64,000 nt of DNA, from the NCBI RefSeq assembly GCF_018143015.1, contig NC_054743.1, positions 33,071,934-33,135,933 on the forward strand. The letters run 5' to 3'. Below are positions 22,656 to 34,094 of the stretch, one piece after another. This DNA comes from Lytechinus variegatus (taxonomy: Eukaryota; Echinodermata; Echinoidea; Temnopleuroida; Toxopneustidae). Made by a program: the position numbers and the translations under genes. The notes under the pieces were generated by a model, which was given only the letters and a program-made list of their open reading frames with translations, searched no databases and had not been told where the DNA came from. The stretch's first letter is position 1, and each line of letters opens with the position of its first letter.

Positions 22656-23195
22656 GTAATAAAAAAATAATAATGACCATATTTATATAGCGCATACATA
22701 CATCTTCTTCGGTGCTCAAGGTGCTCATATCATACCCCGGCTCACTGGCGGATCTAGGGGTGGGGCACAGCCGACCCGTGCCCCCCCCCCCCCACTTGAG
22801 AGCCATAATCTGAATCTGTAATGTAAATGTGCCGTTTTTACCCAAGTGTGCCCCCCTGAAAGTGATGACACTTTTTATTATTATCATTATTTTTAATTTT
22901 ATTTTTTTTGGCGCTAGTCAAATTTTCATGCAAAAATGTGCCCCCCCCCCATCGAAAATCCTGGATCCACCCCTGCCTCGGCTAGTAGCTAGGCTACCAA
23001 TTCCGGTGCTCACAGCTGTTTGAAGACTTAAATCTAACTGGTACCCATTTACTCTTGGTTGGGTAGGTAGGCCTACAGTACGAGTGGATGAATATATTGC
23101 TTCATGGAGTTGATGCCGTACGTGAATGTGATGCGAACCCACGACCAATTCTGGTTGCAAGCCGAGGGTCAGAACCAGTAGACCAAGACGCTTTC
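22656..23195 (-). mobile_element. tRNA-derived SINE, interrupted by a later insertion
   Basis: The outer parts (22656-22742 and 22979-23195) match, read on the minus strand, the SINE copies at 33838, 36795, 38532 and 51343. Shared words include ATTTATATAGCGCATACAT, GGTGCTCAAGGTGCTC and ACTGGTACCCATTTACTC. The tRNA-like head is diverged in this copy. Confidence 0.65.
22743..22978. mobile_element. 236-bp GGCGGATC-ended element inserted in a SINE
   Basis: It begins CACTGGCGGATCTAGGGG and ends CTGGATCCACCCCTGCCT, imperfect inverted repeats. CGGCT at 22738-22742 and 22979-22983 is a 5-bp target duplication. Poly-C runs flank the interior. Short, with no coding capacity. Confidence 0.75.
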
Positions 23196-23605
23196 ATGAT
23201 ATTACAAAATCTTGGTTCATATTTTCAATGTATACAAATCTTTTGACATTTTCGGAAATGAAAATTAGTCCCAGAGATTATGGGGGTGGAGGGTGAGGTC
23301 ACTGAGGTGGATAGTGCGGTGACAAATCATAAACACGGTCCTCTTTCGTAAAGGAAGAATAATCCTTTTTGTACATAATTGATGAACCTTGGAATCATGA
23401 CCGGGATTCATGAACCCGCCTCTGATTTTTTCGTTTGTAACGGATTAGGAGACCATGTCGTGGAAATCGATACCTAAAATACTTCCGCGTGAAGTCGGAA
23501 GGATATTTCATGGGAACAATGTACCAAGTCGTAAAAGATTCGTTTATATGAACAAGCCACCCTGGATAAAATGTGGGCGTGTACCGAAAGAGTGGAATAC
23601 AACTC

Positions 23606-23778
23606 GACTATATAAACACCACATGGACACGTTGTTTGCTGCTTAGTACGAAATACAGTTGGTAGCTGAAACAAATTCATTTTAAATTTGCCGAAAAGTA
23701 ACGGTATCAAACATTATTCGAATTTTTGCACTGTGGATTTAGTGAATATAGCTGGAGGGAAATTAAACTTAACAAAAG
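23606..23778 (+). promoter_or_regulatory. Possible TATA promoter and first exon with donor site
   Basis: CTATATAAACACC at about 23608-23620 is a consensus TATA box. About 160 bp downstream AACAAAAG/GTAAGTAG is a strong splice donor. Between them no long ATG frame is seen, so this could be a 5' non-coding exon of a plus-strand gene. The upstream open frame 23455-23646 ends at the same place and is unrecognised. No partner acceptor was identified. Confidence 0.25.
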
Positions 23779-25110
23779 GTAAGTAGCTCATTCATTGATT
23801 TTGGAGTGTTCTGTGGCCTATACTCCAAACATGACTGATCCATGATTGTTTGGCTCCAAACATTACTACTGATCCATGATCATTAATATTGTTTGGCATG
23901 TGGTCGCGGGCATCATATGCCAGCCGAGCCCTATAACCATGATAACCGGACTCTGACAAACTTTTGTCATGGATGCAGTGCTCGCGCGGGAAATACTTCA
24001 AATAGGGATTGTTGAGTGTGATGATGGGCGTGTAGTGACTGACGGCAAAGTGATGTTAGGGTTTCTAAATAATGTTCTGCTTATATATCGATTATGATGG
24101 ATCCATGTGATCATCATTTAGGTATGATAAGATAGCCTAATATGATTTTCCCGTCGCATCAGCACAGTTTCGTTATTTTCACAAGGAATTTGTGGTGGAT
24201 AATGAATTAGACAGATCGGATTTCTAGGAATAAAGGCAAACATAACAGTAATACTTCACAGATCTCCGATACATTTTTAGAATCTGCTTAACAACATGCA
24301 AAAAAAATCTATCGATCAATTTGTTAAATGGGTGATGTTTTTACGGTAATTTCCAAGGAGAAGGGTGGTCTCAAAATATGCCCTATTTATGCCCTGACGT
24401 AACAACACACCAAGTTTTGCCAGTGCGTTTGTTCTTCTCTGGAAGCAGCTCCAGTCATGCCCGCCATAACAGTTCTCGGAAGTGGGATACATCTATGCAC
24501 CTCTCCAAAAGTCAGAGGCTCGATTTCACAAAAGGTGTTGATTGATTCAGTAATGATATGAACTATTGCACTATTGATGTCATAAGGAGTGACATTCTCT
24601 TGTTAATTAGAAATATACCAATGATTGGCAAAAACATCGGTGCACGTGTGAGTGTTGAAGTGGTATTGGGAGGGGAATCAACACCATATGAAAACTTCTG
24701 AAAAAAAAAGAAAAAGGGCAAATTAAGAAAAAAAAAGTTTAAGTTAAAGTTTACCCCTTCTGATCAAGGTGAAAATTCCGCTTTGATCCGAAGTGGGTCA
24801 ACTTTTAACCTTATAATTCTTAATCGTGAAAAGGATTGTTTTTGTTCAAAGAAGTCAATCATTATACTATACATATCAATATCATGCGTGTCATACCTGT
24901 TGAGATTCAAATTAAATCGGATTACAGTAACATCGTTTAACAACGAGAGCCACTCGCATGACTGACAGTAAAGAATACAACAGAGCAGAATAAACTGCGT
25001 CTTCAGGACAAAGATAGGTGACGATCCTCTGTGCATTATTAGCTATGCTTTTGTTCAAAATCATTCCCTACAGATTGAAATTGTGCATATCTCCATGTGG
25101 GAAATACGGA
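23779..25110. other. Gene-free stretch
   Basis: Nothing recognisable beyond a local duplication of a TGATCCATGATNNTT word at about 23838-23885. The short open frames lack support. Confidence 0.35.
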
Positions 25111-25116
25111 ACCTTT

Positions 25117-25305
25117 AGAGTGCCATCGACTTGACGACTTAGCGGGATACTTTATCTTGCCATGTAGACATAATTACCTTATCATATCGACATGGCGAGA
25201 TACGTTATCTCGCTAAGTCGACTTGTAAAAAGTTATATGTCAACATGGTGAGATATTTTATCTTGCCAAGTTGACTTATCAAAAGTTATATATCAACCCT
25301 CGCCG
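25117..25305. repeat. Repeat with alternating GTCGACTT and GGCGAGATA words
   Basis: Words such as CATGGCGAGATACGTTATCT, GTCGACTTGTAAAAAGTTAT and CAAGTTGACTTATCAAAAGT recur in direct and inverted order. It looks like an eroded short palindromic transposon; the ends were not defined. Confidence 0.55.
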
Positions 25306-25439
25306 GGCCTTGGACACTTCATATCACAGTTATATGAATTCAGATTTTTTTGTTTTGTAATAGGTTTAATATTACAATATCCATTGTAATACTTTTTATG
25401 CCATCGATTCACCTATCTGTTTAATCGATTCTTGTTTCA

Positions 25440-26187
25440 TCTTATATAAACCCCTCAAAAAAGTTCTGCAACTCAAGTTTGAGTGCTAATCATTCTTGTA
25501 TGTGTGCCATCATCATATGTTAAAGTGGTATCAATGGAAAGCATGATTATTCCTCTTTACAATCATGTGTCATTTGTAATGCTAGTGTTATCATGAAATA
25601 CACAGACATGATAAATATGCAGCAATGTAAAAAAATGAAATGTTGCAAAATTCGTTGCCATGTCATGTTTGAGTTCTGCAACTCAAACTGCAAGTTTGAG
25701 TGCCGATAAATTTCTTAATGTGCCATCATCATGTGTAAAATTGATATCTTTAGAAAGCATGATGATTCTTCTTTACAATCATGTGTCATTTGTAATGCTA
25801 GTGTTATCATGAAATACACAGACATGATAATACGCAGCAATGATAGAAATGAAATGTTGCAAAATGCGTCGTTTCCAATAGCGAATTTCCAATTGTTTCG
25901 AGGATGGACCGAGTGCATTCACTGTCACCTGCATGGTGGAAATTCTATAGAAATGGAGACTCTTGTTAGAAATCAATGCATTTTGCAACATTTCACTTTT
26001 GACTTTTCTCAATGTTCAGGGTGATTGCATATTCAATGATTACATAATCACAGCAAATGGCATGTCATTGTAAAGAAGAATAATTTAGCTTTCCAATGAT
26101 ACCAGTTTCACCTTTTATACTTCATTAACCAAAAAGATATCATCCCCAAAACTGAGTTGCAAAACTTTTTTTGAGGGGTTTATATAT
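25440..26187. mobile_element. About 745-bp TIR element with an internal 190-bp duplication
   Basis: The left end TATAAACCCCTCAAAAAAGT and right end ACTTTTTTTGAGGGGTTTAT are long inverted repeats, extending into CTGCAACTCAA / TTGAGTTGCA-like sequence. Flanking TA repeats suit a TA target duplication. The block at about 25470-25660 is repeated at about 25690-25870, containing TACAATCATGTGTCATTTGT and ATGAAATACACAGACATGAT. No transposase was recognised. Confidence 0.75.
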
Positions 26188-26263
26188 ATATATATTTTTA
26201 CTCATTTGTAACCTTTAAGTTTGGCATTTCAAGCTTCAGTAGCCCATACGTATTGTATTGTAC

Positions 26264-27246
26264 TACAGTGCGTATCAAAAAAATTTTACACTTTGAAAAA
26301 GCCCTGGGAATTAAAAAATATACAACATGTGGGTATTCTTTTCACATATAATCATGGGTTTGGGTCTCATCTATCCAATGAAAGTAAGATTTTTGACAGA
26401 ATGTGGCACTTGAGTGAGCACTGTCCATTTTTGTAAAGCTCACAGAAATCTGTTTGCGCAGAAATGCTCGTTTTCACGCTGTGTCAAGGGGAAACGGTGA
26501 AATCAAACTTACCCTGCGAAACATTTCTCATACATTTCCCTTGCACTTTTAGTCAATTGAAATAAAACGGATACATTCAAGCATTTTATAACAATTTTAC
26601 TACCCAAATTGAAATTTCAACACTTAATAATCACAACCTTTACCCTTTTTGTGCCAGCTGGATCTGAGGACATAACCGAATCTGAACAAAAGTTTATATC
26701 AGACATCTTTTTTCACTAAGTTTTTATCATTCAAAGTGGGTTTACATTTCATTTTTCGTGTAATACTTGTTTCTCAACACTTTTTCCAAGCTTGACAATG
26801 ATTAACAAAATGAAAATCAAGCCTAAGCCATTTCATGTAAATCACGGCTCAGTGTAAAGCAAACATCGTCACGATGGCCTCGGTGTGTGGGGGAGTGGGG
26901 TGGGGCGCAATGCACTCTTTGAAGTGTTTTAGGCAAGGAAATAAGTTTAAAAAGGGTTAAAGATATCTTCTAATCAAGTTTCCTAGTTAAATTCCATGTG
27001 TTATTCATGATCAAGGTCTATTTCATATGCATAACTATTTCAAAGTTTTGCACAAATCATTTTTCACCAACTTTTCAAGAGTAAGTGGTGCTCACTCAAG
27101 CGGAAATATTTTTCGACAGTTATATCGTCACTTGCTTAAATGGATACGTACCAATGGTAAAATGCGGAAAAATCTTCAGGATATTACAAATGTATGATTT
27201 TACATGATTTTTTCTAAGTGTAAACTTTTTTTTGATACGCACTGTA
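26264..27246. mobile_element. About 980-bp Tc1/mariner-like non-autonomous element
   Basis: The left end ACAGTGCGTATCAAAAAAAT and right end TTTTTTTTGATACGCACTGT are inverted, with pairing continuing into TTTACACTT / AAGTGTAAA. TA lies at both outer edges. The interior also shows paired halves (GAGTGAGCACTGTCC and GGTGCTCACTCA). No transposase frame was found. Confidence 0.75.
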
Positions 27247-27299
27247 TATATTTCTAAAGTTAGTACCCCTATCAAGGGAACCTTTCTTCCACAGCATTG

Positions 27300-29640
27300 T
27301 ATTTTAAGTTAGCTTTAAGTTAGAATTTGACCTTAGTCTTCACTTATCCATCCCAATTGTTTAATGACCGATTCTGAACTACTTAATACTCCTCCAGATT
27401 TAATCGATATCAAAGAATGCCGATACTACTTACCGAGCAAACTTAATGATGTACCAATTAGTTCATCAGACTTAAGCCTTCTTCATCTCAATGCCCGGAG
27501 CTTATCGTGTAATATAGATAAAATACAAAGTCTTTTGTGTTCTTTTAGACATATAGTTTCTCTGTTATCTGTGTAAGCGAATCATGGCTTCATGATCGAT
27601 CCCCATGCCAATTGTTAGACCTCGAGGGCTACAAAATGCTTCGTGCAGATAGAAAGACTGGCCGTGGAGGTGGAGTTGTTGTGTACGTAAAGGATGATAT
27701 CTCTTTTCATTTTTTCAACGACGCCTCCCTTTCTCCCGACTTCCAATCCCTTTTCCTTGAAATTAAGAACAACCGGAATAAAAAGAACGTCATAGTCGGT
27801 TGGAGGGGCACTGCATTGTTTGTGAACAATGCTGTGCCCCTCCAATGCTTTGTTTCCTCCGGGTTACGGTCCGCTGCTGACCTTGATCCTCTTTTAAGTT
27901 CTTTTTTCTCGAGGGGGTAAAGAAATCTTTCTCCTTGGAGATTTTAACATCTTCAGATTCTCGAATTAGTAGCACATTTACGAATTTTCTTCATTCGTAT
28001 GCATTGTATCTATTAATAGATAAGCCGACACGCATTGTTGGCTCCTCGCAAACCCTGCTTGATAATGTTTTTACAATACAAGTTCTTTATCTGAAAATCT
28101 TCAAAGTGGAATACTATATTCGGACGTCCCCGACCACATGCCAGTCTTCGCTTTTCACAAAACACACAGTCACCCAACTATAATCAATAATCCTAAACAA
28201 GGGCTTAGTTATTTAAGAAAAAAATACGCCAGAAGAAATTAAAGAATTGAATAATGCTCTTTGCAAAGAGAAGTGGTCAGTAGTTTTTGAAGTGCAAAAT
28301 GATGTCGATAAGGCCTATGATCTGTTTCTTGATATTTTATTGAAAAAAATTCAATAACACGTCCCACGTCGACTTGTAAAAGGCAATAGATGGAATATAA
28401 ATCGTAAACCGTGGATCACTAAAGGTTTACTTAAATCAATTAACTGGAAAAACGTCTTATTCAAGAATTACATACGTAATCCAAGTGACTTATCACTACA
28501 CAATAAGTTTAAAAGGTATCGTAACAAATTGAACGCCTTGATTAAGCATTCTCGAAGACAAATTATTTTAACAAATTGCATGCTGCATCCGGTCAAACCT
28601 CAGCAACATGGACAATTTTAAACGAGATACTAGGGAAAAGAAAAGGAAAAGATTTTCCTTCTGAACTTAATATGAATAACTTAAAAACTAGTGAACCACA
28701 AAAATAGTTAATATGCTTAATAGTTACTTTGTCAACATCGGTGTAAATTTATCAGATTCTACAGGTGGTAATGAGCCGTCTCCAAAGGAGTCATTATTTC
28801 CAAGATGCAGTAAATCAATATTTTTCCAACACGTTACTCCTAGCGAGATATCCATTGCCAAAACTCTGAAAAACAGTAAATCATGTAGTCACGAAGGATT
28901 GAATACTTTTATTTTAAAAAAGATCATCGATAATATCGCTGATCCATTATGTCATATATTCAACATGTCGCTCACGACAGGAACTTTCCCCCAATCCTTC
29001 AAACTGGCAAAGGTAATACCAATATTCAAAAAGGGTGACCGCAATCAATGTAACAATTATCGACCAATTTCAATATTGCCTTGTATGTCTAAGATTCTCG
29101 AACGGATAGTTTAGAATCAATTATATTCTTTCTTATTTTAACATGATATACTGCTCCCCACACAATATGGCTTTCGTAAGAATTACTCTACAGATTTGGC
29201 AATATTGGACATATATGATAAAATAACAACTGCCATCGCCAAAAAGCAATTTGTCGTAGGTGTCATGTTAGACCTGTCCAAGGCATTCGACACCCTAAAT
29301 CATAAAATTCTACTCCATAAGCTCGAACAAAGTGGTGTAAGGGGAACGCCACTTGCATGGTTTAGTGATTATATTTCCAACCGGCAACAATATACCGAAT
29401 TTGACAATCATAAATCCGATATCCTAAATCTGAAATGTGGCGTCCCCAAGGGTCTATACTCGGGCCTTTCTTATTCCTAGTTTATGTAAATGATATCTCA
29501 CATGTTTCTCCCAATCTACAATATGTCTTGCTTGCTGACGACACAACCCTACTGTACACTGATGAAAATCTGGATAATATTTTTTCTCTGTATAACAGAA
29601 AATCGAGTTCATGGACGATCGGATGAATGGGTTATCTATA
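27300..29640 (+). mobile_element. Decayed non-LTR retrotransposon (CR1/Jockey-like LINE) with endonuclease and reverse transcriptase
   Basis: In order and across several frames: LLHLNARSL and ESWL-type endonuclease start (27470-27600); GYKMLRADRKTGRGGGVVVY (27625-27680); IDKPTRIV and LLDNVFT (28015-28075); a basic linker (RKPWITKGLL, 28405); and reverse transcriptase blocks GDRNQCNNYRPISILPCMSK, VVGVMLDLSKAFDTLNHKIL, GVPKG and LADDTTLLYT. The D-LSKAFDTLNH and ADD catalytic motifs are visible. The element ends abruptly after the ADD block at about 29640, so the thumb and C-terminal part are missing, which is unusual for a LINE. Several frameshifts and stops show it is inactive. Confidence 0.88.
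27800..27845. repeat. 21-bp-arm hairpin inside the LINE endonuclease
   Basis: TTGGAGGGGCACTGCATTGT... at 27800-27820 pairs with 27825-27845 with one mismatch around a 4-nt loop. It lies where the family normally reads VIVG-VYRPP, so it looks like a short insertion of about 65 bp. Confidence 0.7.
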
Positions 29641-30055
29641 CGCTGCTTGTCCATGTGGTATGGTTTTGAAAAATCCAGGTCATCTCTATACAAGAGTTCA
29701 TGTGACTGCTGCTCGTATTGAAACGAATGATAATAATTATGTTTCATAACCTCGTTGCATCATAATGAATAAATAGGATTCAGTGAGAAGCAAGACCTCT
29801 GGAGCTTTCGAAATCGTCCCTATATAGGCATGATAGGACTGATAGAAGTGGATAATAGAAAACGATTATTCAGTAGCGCCTAGACTCTTGAAAAAACGAT
29901 TAGTCAAAAGTGACCAATCTTTTGGTCAGTTAGTAAATATGTGCCAGAAAATGGTCAATATCAACCAATATTCTCCTAGATTCTATTTTCTGACCAATAA
30001 ATTGACTGATTTTGACCATATTCGTCGGTCGGACACTTATTCATCAACGGTGCCA
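29641..30055. other. Gene-free stretch
   Basis: Sequence after the LINE break contains short direct words (TGACCAAT, GGTCAGTTAGTAAAT) but no recognised gene or element boundary. Confidence 0.35.
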
Positions 30056-30056
30056 A

Positions 30057-31095
30057 GTAAAATGGCAGAGGTAAAAATGGCAATGGTAAAATTGGCAGAG
30101 GGAAAAATGGCAGAGGTTAAGATGGAAAATCCATTAAAAATCGAGAAAGTTATTAGAACTTTTAAGTTTTTAGTCTATGACGTCATATATACGAGCAGCT
30201 GCCCCATGATAATTTGTGCACTACAAAATGTATATTTTTCCATTTTTTGATGGTTAGTGATTGCTGAAAAAAAATAATTCAAGAGCGGAAGTGCGATAAA
30301 TCGTCTCTTGATATACTGAAGATACAATAAAAACAATTTTCATTTTTTAAAAAGAAAATTACGTTACTGATATTGTTTTTTATTACACCATTTACGGGAA
30401 AGCTGTTTGCAAATGACGTCACCATTAAAATAATATTCTAATAATAATAAATAATAATAACTCTTATTTACCCAGGGTAGCCACTCTCAGCTGTAAGCTG
30501 TTCTTCCAGCGGGCCCTGCATAACATTATATGTTATTATTACCCTTCTCCATTCTAAATGCTGAGCGCCAAGCAAGAAGGCTGAAGGTCCCATTTTTATA
30601 AGTCTTTGGTATGACTCGGCCGGGGATCGAACCCACGACCTCCCGTCCATCAGGCGGGCGCTCTACCACTGAGCCACCATGTCCGGTAATAGCTTTTGAA
30701 TTCTTCGATAGATTTCCTAAAACCCTCACCAATATTATTTTTTATATTTTCTACTATTTTTATAATAAACTTTATGTATAGTGATCCAAAGTGAGCTTAA
30801 AATGTGAATATTAGTAGAGCGATTTGACATGAGAAGGGCCACGCATGCAAATCCAGGAAAACAAAATAAACCAACAAAAGGTTTATGAATTTGGTGCAGA
30901 CGATCTATCTATGATTTAAAAATGTTACCCTTTCCATTAGTCAAACATTATAATTTTAATTTTCTTCTCAGAACCTTTCTTGTTTAATCTATGTGCATGC
31001 GGAGGCATTTTGACAATTTTTTTGCATGGGGGTTTAAGATTTGCCATTTTATACTTCTACCATTACTATTTTTACCTCTGCCATTTTTACACCGA
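30057..31095. repeat. Inverted pair of AAAATGGCAGAGGTAA arrays about 0.9 kb apart
   Basis: 30057-30130 has five copies of a unit like AAAATGGCAGAGGTAA. 31036-31092 has the complement (TTACCTCTGCCATTTTTA and relatives) three to four times. The arms could close a large loop that contains a SINE and may be the ends of a composite foldback element. Confidence 0.55.
30455..30686 (-). mobile_element. tRNA-derived SINE, second family
   Basis: On the minus strand it starts GGACATGGTGGCTCAGTGGT (A box TGGCTCAGTGG), followed by GAGCGCCCGCCTGATGG and the B box GGTTCGATCCC. A non-tRNA body and a TAATAA-rich tail follow. The head resembles a tRNA gene, but the body, tail and lack of cloverleaf closure argue for a SINE. 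Confidence 0.75.
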
Positions 31096-31431
31096 ACCTT
31101 CATCAACGCAGTTCTTATTTTAACCAATCCTTTTTTTAAGAGTGCAACCAATACCTGGAAAACCAGTATATATAGATGCAAACATTTTCTGACAACTACA
31201 AAGAGAGAGAGAGAGAGAAAAAAACAAGCGTGACAGGGGTCACCAATTTTTTTTTGAAGCATTTTCCAGGAGAAAAATCCTGACGGCTAAAAGGGTACGT
31301 TAGTTCTTTGATGATGAAATAGAGTAACAAATCTCACATTTATGTTTGGGGACGTAACAATTAAGACGGTATCTTTGGAAAGGTAGGTCAGACCGTCGGA
31401 GGGCAGTTCAATTCAAATCTAATACTCCATT

Positions 31432-31625
31432 TTCTTGAAGATATTAATGAAGAAGGAGGAGGGAAGAAAAAGAAAGAAGGGGAAGAAGGAGGAGGAAATG
31501 AATTAGAGGAAAGCGAGGGGAGAAGAAAAGGAAGAAAAGGGAAGAAGAAAAAAAGATAATAGATCCAAGAGGAACAGCAAAAGGAACAGGCAAAGAAAAG
31601 GCAAACGAAATAGAAAAGGAAATTG
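31432..31625. repeat. GA-rich polypurine tract
   Basis: Almost only A and G over about 190 bp (GAAGAAGGAGGAGGGAAG type). The complementary strand opens a Phe/Ser/Pro-rich frame that is not a gene. Confidence 0.85.
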
Positions 31626-31722
31626 AGAGGGATAAGGGTTAGGATAAGAGAACCGCAAACCCGACCCATCAGACAATTGTGTCTTGCAGCGCTAGCTGAT
31701 ACGTTTTGACAATCAGACCTCA

Positions 31723-31866
31723 GGCCCTTTGCAGAAAGAGTTGCAATAAATCGTAACTCTAAAAATCATGCGCAACTTGATTTTTAACCAATCAACAGCG
31801 CGCATTCGGGACTTGCGATTGACATTTTTACTTGCGTTTAAACGCAACTCTTTCTGCAACGGACCC
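31723..31866. mobile_element. 144-bp MITE ending GGCCCTTTGCAGAAAGAGTT
   Basis: GGCCCTTTGCAGAAAGAGTT at the left pairs with AACTCTTTCTGCAACGGACC at the right with few mismatches. The interior (TTTACTTGCGTTTAAACGC, TGCGCAACTTGATT) is self-complementary too. Non-coding. Confidence 0.75.
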
Positions 31867-31929
31867 GTGAAGGGACATTTTGAAAACTTTATTGAATACA
31901 CGAAAATAATAGGTACTTGACCATGTTGA

Positions 31930-32367
31930 CAAATCAAATAATGCGAGCGCGCAGCGCGAGATGAAAATGTTGATATTCAGACCATAAAACGGAAATTTTA
32001 CAGAGCACTTTTAAAAATCAAACAAAATAATGAAAGCTAGTTATCCGAGCTGAAATATGATTTTTTATATTGACTTCAAAACTTGATATTTTAAGCTCCA
32101 TGTCAGCCTAATGATAAGACATGTATCTCATCAAACAAGCAATTCGAGCGCGAGCGAAACTTTTTAATAAAGATATGAAAGATTTTCGTTTTATTTTCCA
32201 AGTCTTTCCCTTACCTAATTTTATTCACTCGTCTTCCTTCTCTTTTTTCCTCTCTTTTTTCCTCTCATTACCTATTCTTTTTTTTTCTTCCCCCTTTTTT
32301 CCTTTTTTTTTGCTCCGCCAATAGGAGGGGGGGGGGGCAGGCCCCTCACCCCCTGGATCCGCCTATG
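31930..32367. mobile_element. Left-truncated GGCGGATCC-family element
   Basis: The right end CCCCTGGATCCGCCTATG is the complement of the CATAGGCGGATCC end of the 13030-14684 element. A poly-G run lies next to it, and ATGCGAGCGCGCAGCGCGAG occurs near 31940. The left terminus was not found. Confidence 0.65.
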
Positions 32368-32395
32368 CAAAGTTATACATGGCATTTTATATATT

Positions 32396-32886
32396 TGTAT
32401 TATTCCGGTGAAACGGTTCTCGGCATGTCTTCATGAATATTCAATGAACAAACTGATGATGTCATTTCCTCACTTGTTCTTTGTATTTTATTGAAGTAAG
32501 GTTTGTTCATTGTTTTTCCTTCAAGAACCAAAAATATTAGAATTTATTCATTTTTTCCCTTCAAGGATAAAAAATAGTGGAATAACAACTAATTAAGTGC
32601 ATTGAATATTCCTTACTGCAAGTTATTTCACTCTAAATCATTCACACATGTATGAAAAAATGAAACAATTATGATTTCATGTAATTTCATGGGGATGTGA
32701 CATCGTCAGCCCATCTAATGAATATTCATGACTACGTGCATGTAACTGTTTTCACAAAATATTGCTAAACATAAAAATTCAATAAATTCGCTATTTTTAT
32801 CAGATTTTGATGAAATTTTTGCATTTTGAGCTGTGAATTTTACTCTATTTATTTAGATATAAATATTTTCAGCCCAGAGCATCCCT
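32396..32886. mobile_element. Kolobok-like MITE, partial copy
   Basis: The right end reads AGCCCAGAGCATCCCT and is followed by TTAA at 32887-32890. It shares CATGAATATTCA, GATGATGTCA and ACTCTATTTATTTAGATATA words with the copies at 41285-41866 and 44190-44722. The left terminus is missing. Confidence 0.65.
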
Positions 32887-33425
32887 TTAATTTGAAAGAG
32901 GCATCGTACTCGTATAGTCAAGAACTTGATAATGTACAATGCTTTACAAATATTAGTAAGGACACTTATCTTAAAATCAAACAAGTTAAGAGACAGATGG
33001 TAAACAAATAATCCACATTGTATTCAAAATGATGCTTCCACAGTGACTTGTGAGTCATCATTCTTGTCAAAGGAAATTTAAAGTTCGTAGCTTTTATTCA
33101 AAATAATTATTCAGATGTGCTGGGAAAAATGATGCATTTTGGTAACAGATATTAAGAAGGTGAAGAAAATAAATTTTCGTAACAGATATTATATACCAAA
33201 TTTGGATTTGAATATGGCTTTTAAGACATTTAGCGATGGAGAGCTTTTTATATCAATCGACAGACCATTCCTTAGTTTGGGGGCAGCTAATTTCAAAGGG
33301 GGATCTTGAAGAGTAATTTATCTGTGAAGTTGCACAGAATTCGACTGTATTACCATGACTACTGTATGATTGGGATTTAAGTTTGAGTACAATTTGAAGC
33401 TTGATGAATAAATTATTTATGACAA
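32887..33425. other. Gene-free stretch
   Basis: AT-rich sequence; AAATTTTCGTAACAGATATTA-like words are locally duplicated at about 33135-33190. No gene is seen. Confidence 0.35.
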
Positions 33426-33429
33426 TTAT

Positions 33430-33492
33430 ATTACAACTACTAGTATTACTACTACTACTGCTACTACTACTACTATACTACTACTACTAGTT

Positions 33493-33573
<81 letters not shown>

Positions 33574-33579
33574 TTACTG

Positions 33580-33650
<71 letters not shown>

Positions 33651-33681
33651 GCTACTACTACTACTATACTACTACTACTAG

Positions 33682-33758
<77 letters not shown>

Positions 33759-33770
33759 TTACTGCTACTA
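33430..33770. repeat. Long (ACT)n/(CTA)n microsatellite
   Basis: About 340 bp of nearly pure CTA trinucleotide with a few interruptions (CTATACTACTACTACTAG occurs twice about 190 bp apart, suggesting a block duplication), followed by a TAATAA/GATAAT stretch. The poly-Val frame on the minus strand is not a gene. Confidence 0.95.
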
Positions 33771-33837
33771 ATGATAATAATAATAATAATGAGGATAATA
33801 ATGATAATAGTAATAATGATATGAATAATAATAATAG

Positions 33838-34094
33838 GGTATTTATATTGCGCACATATCCACCTTATTAGGTGCTCAAGGCGCTCCTATATTACCCGGC
33901 TAAGCTAGGCGTTCATAGCGCACACAGCTTTTTAAGGAATTACTTCCTACCGGTACCCATTTACCTCACCTGGGTTGAGTGCAGCACATTGTGGATCAGT
34001 TTCTTGCTGAAGGAAATTACGCCATGGCTGGGATTCGAACCCAAGACCCTCTGTTTCAAAGTCCGAAGACTAATCCACTGGGCCACAACGCTCC
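33838..34094 (-). mobile_element. tRNA-derived SINE (sea-urchin type), copy
   Basis: On the minus strand: GGAGCGTTGTGGCCCAGTGG (A box), then GGGTTCGAATCCCAGCC (B box), CCTTCAGCAAGAAACTG, CTGCACTCAACCCAGGTGAG and GAGCGCCTTGAGCACCTAAT. The body ends at a TAT/AAT-rich tail. It is clearly the same family as 36795, 38532, 51343 and 22656. Confidence 0.9.

Noticed and set aside
23455-23646. 63-residue plus-strand frame as a gene
   Set aside because: Unrecognised, and it overlaps a possible TATA box near its end; more likely promoter-side sequence or chance.
31388-31669. 93-residue Phe/Pro/Ser-rich frame on the minus strand
   Set aside because: Complement of a GA-rich tract, no splice sites or start context.
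33664-33855. Open frame of 63 residues rich in valine on the minus strand
   Set aside because: It is the translation of the ACT microsatellite and has no gene-like features.
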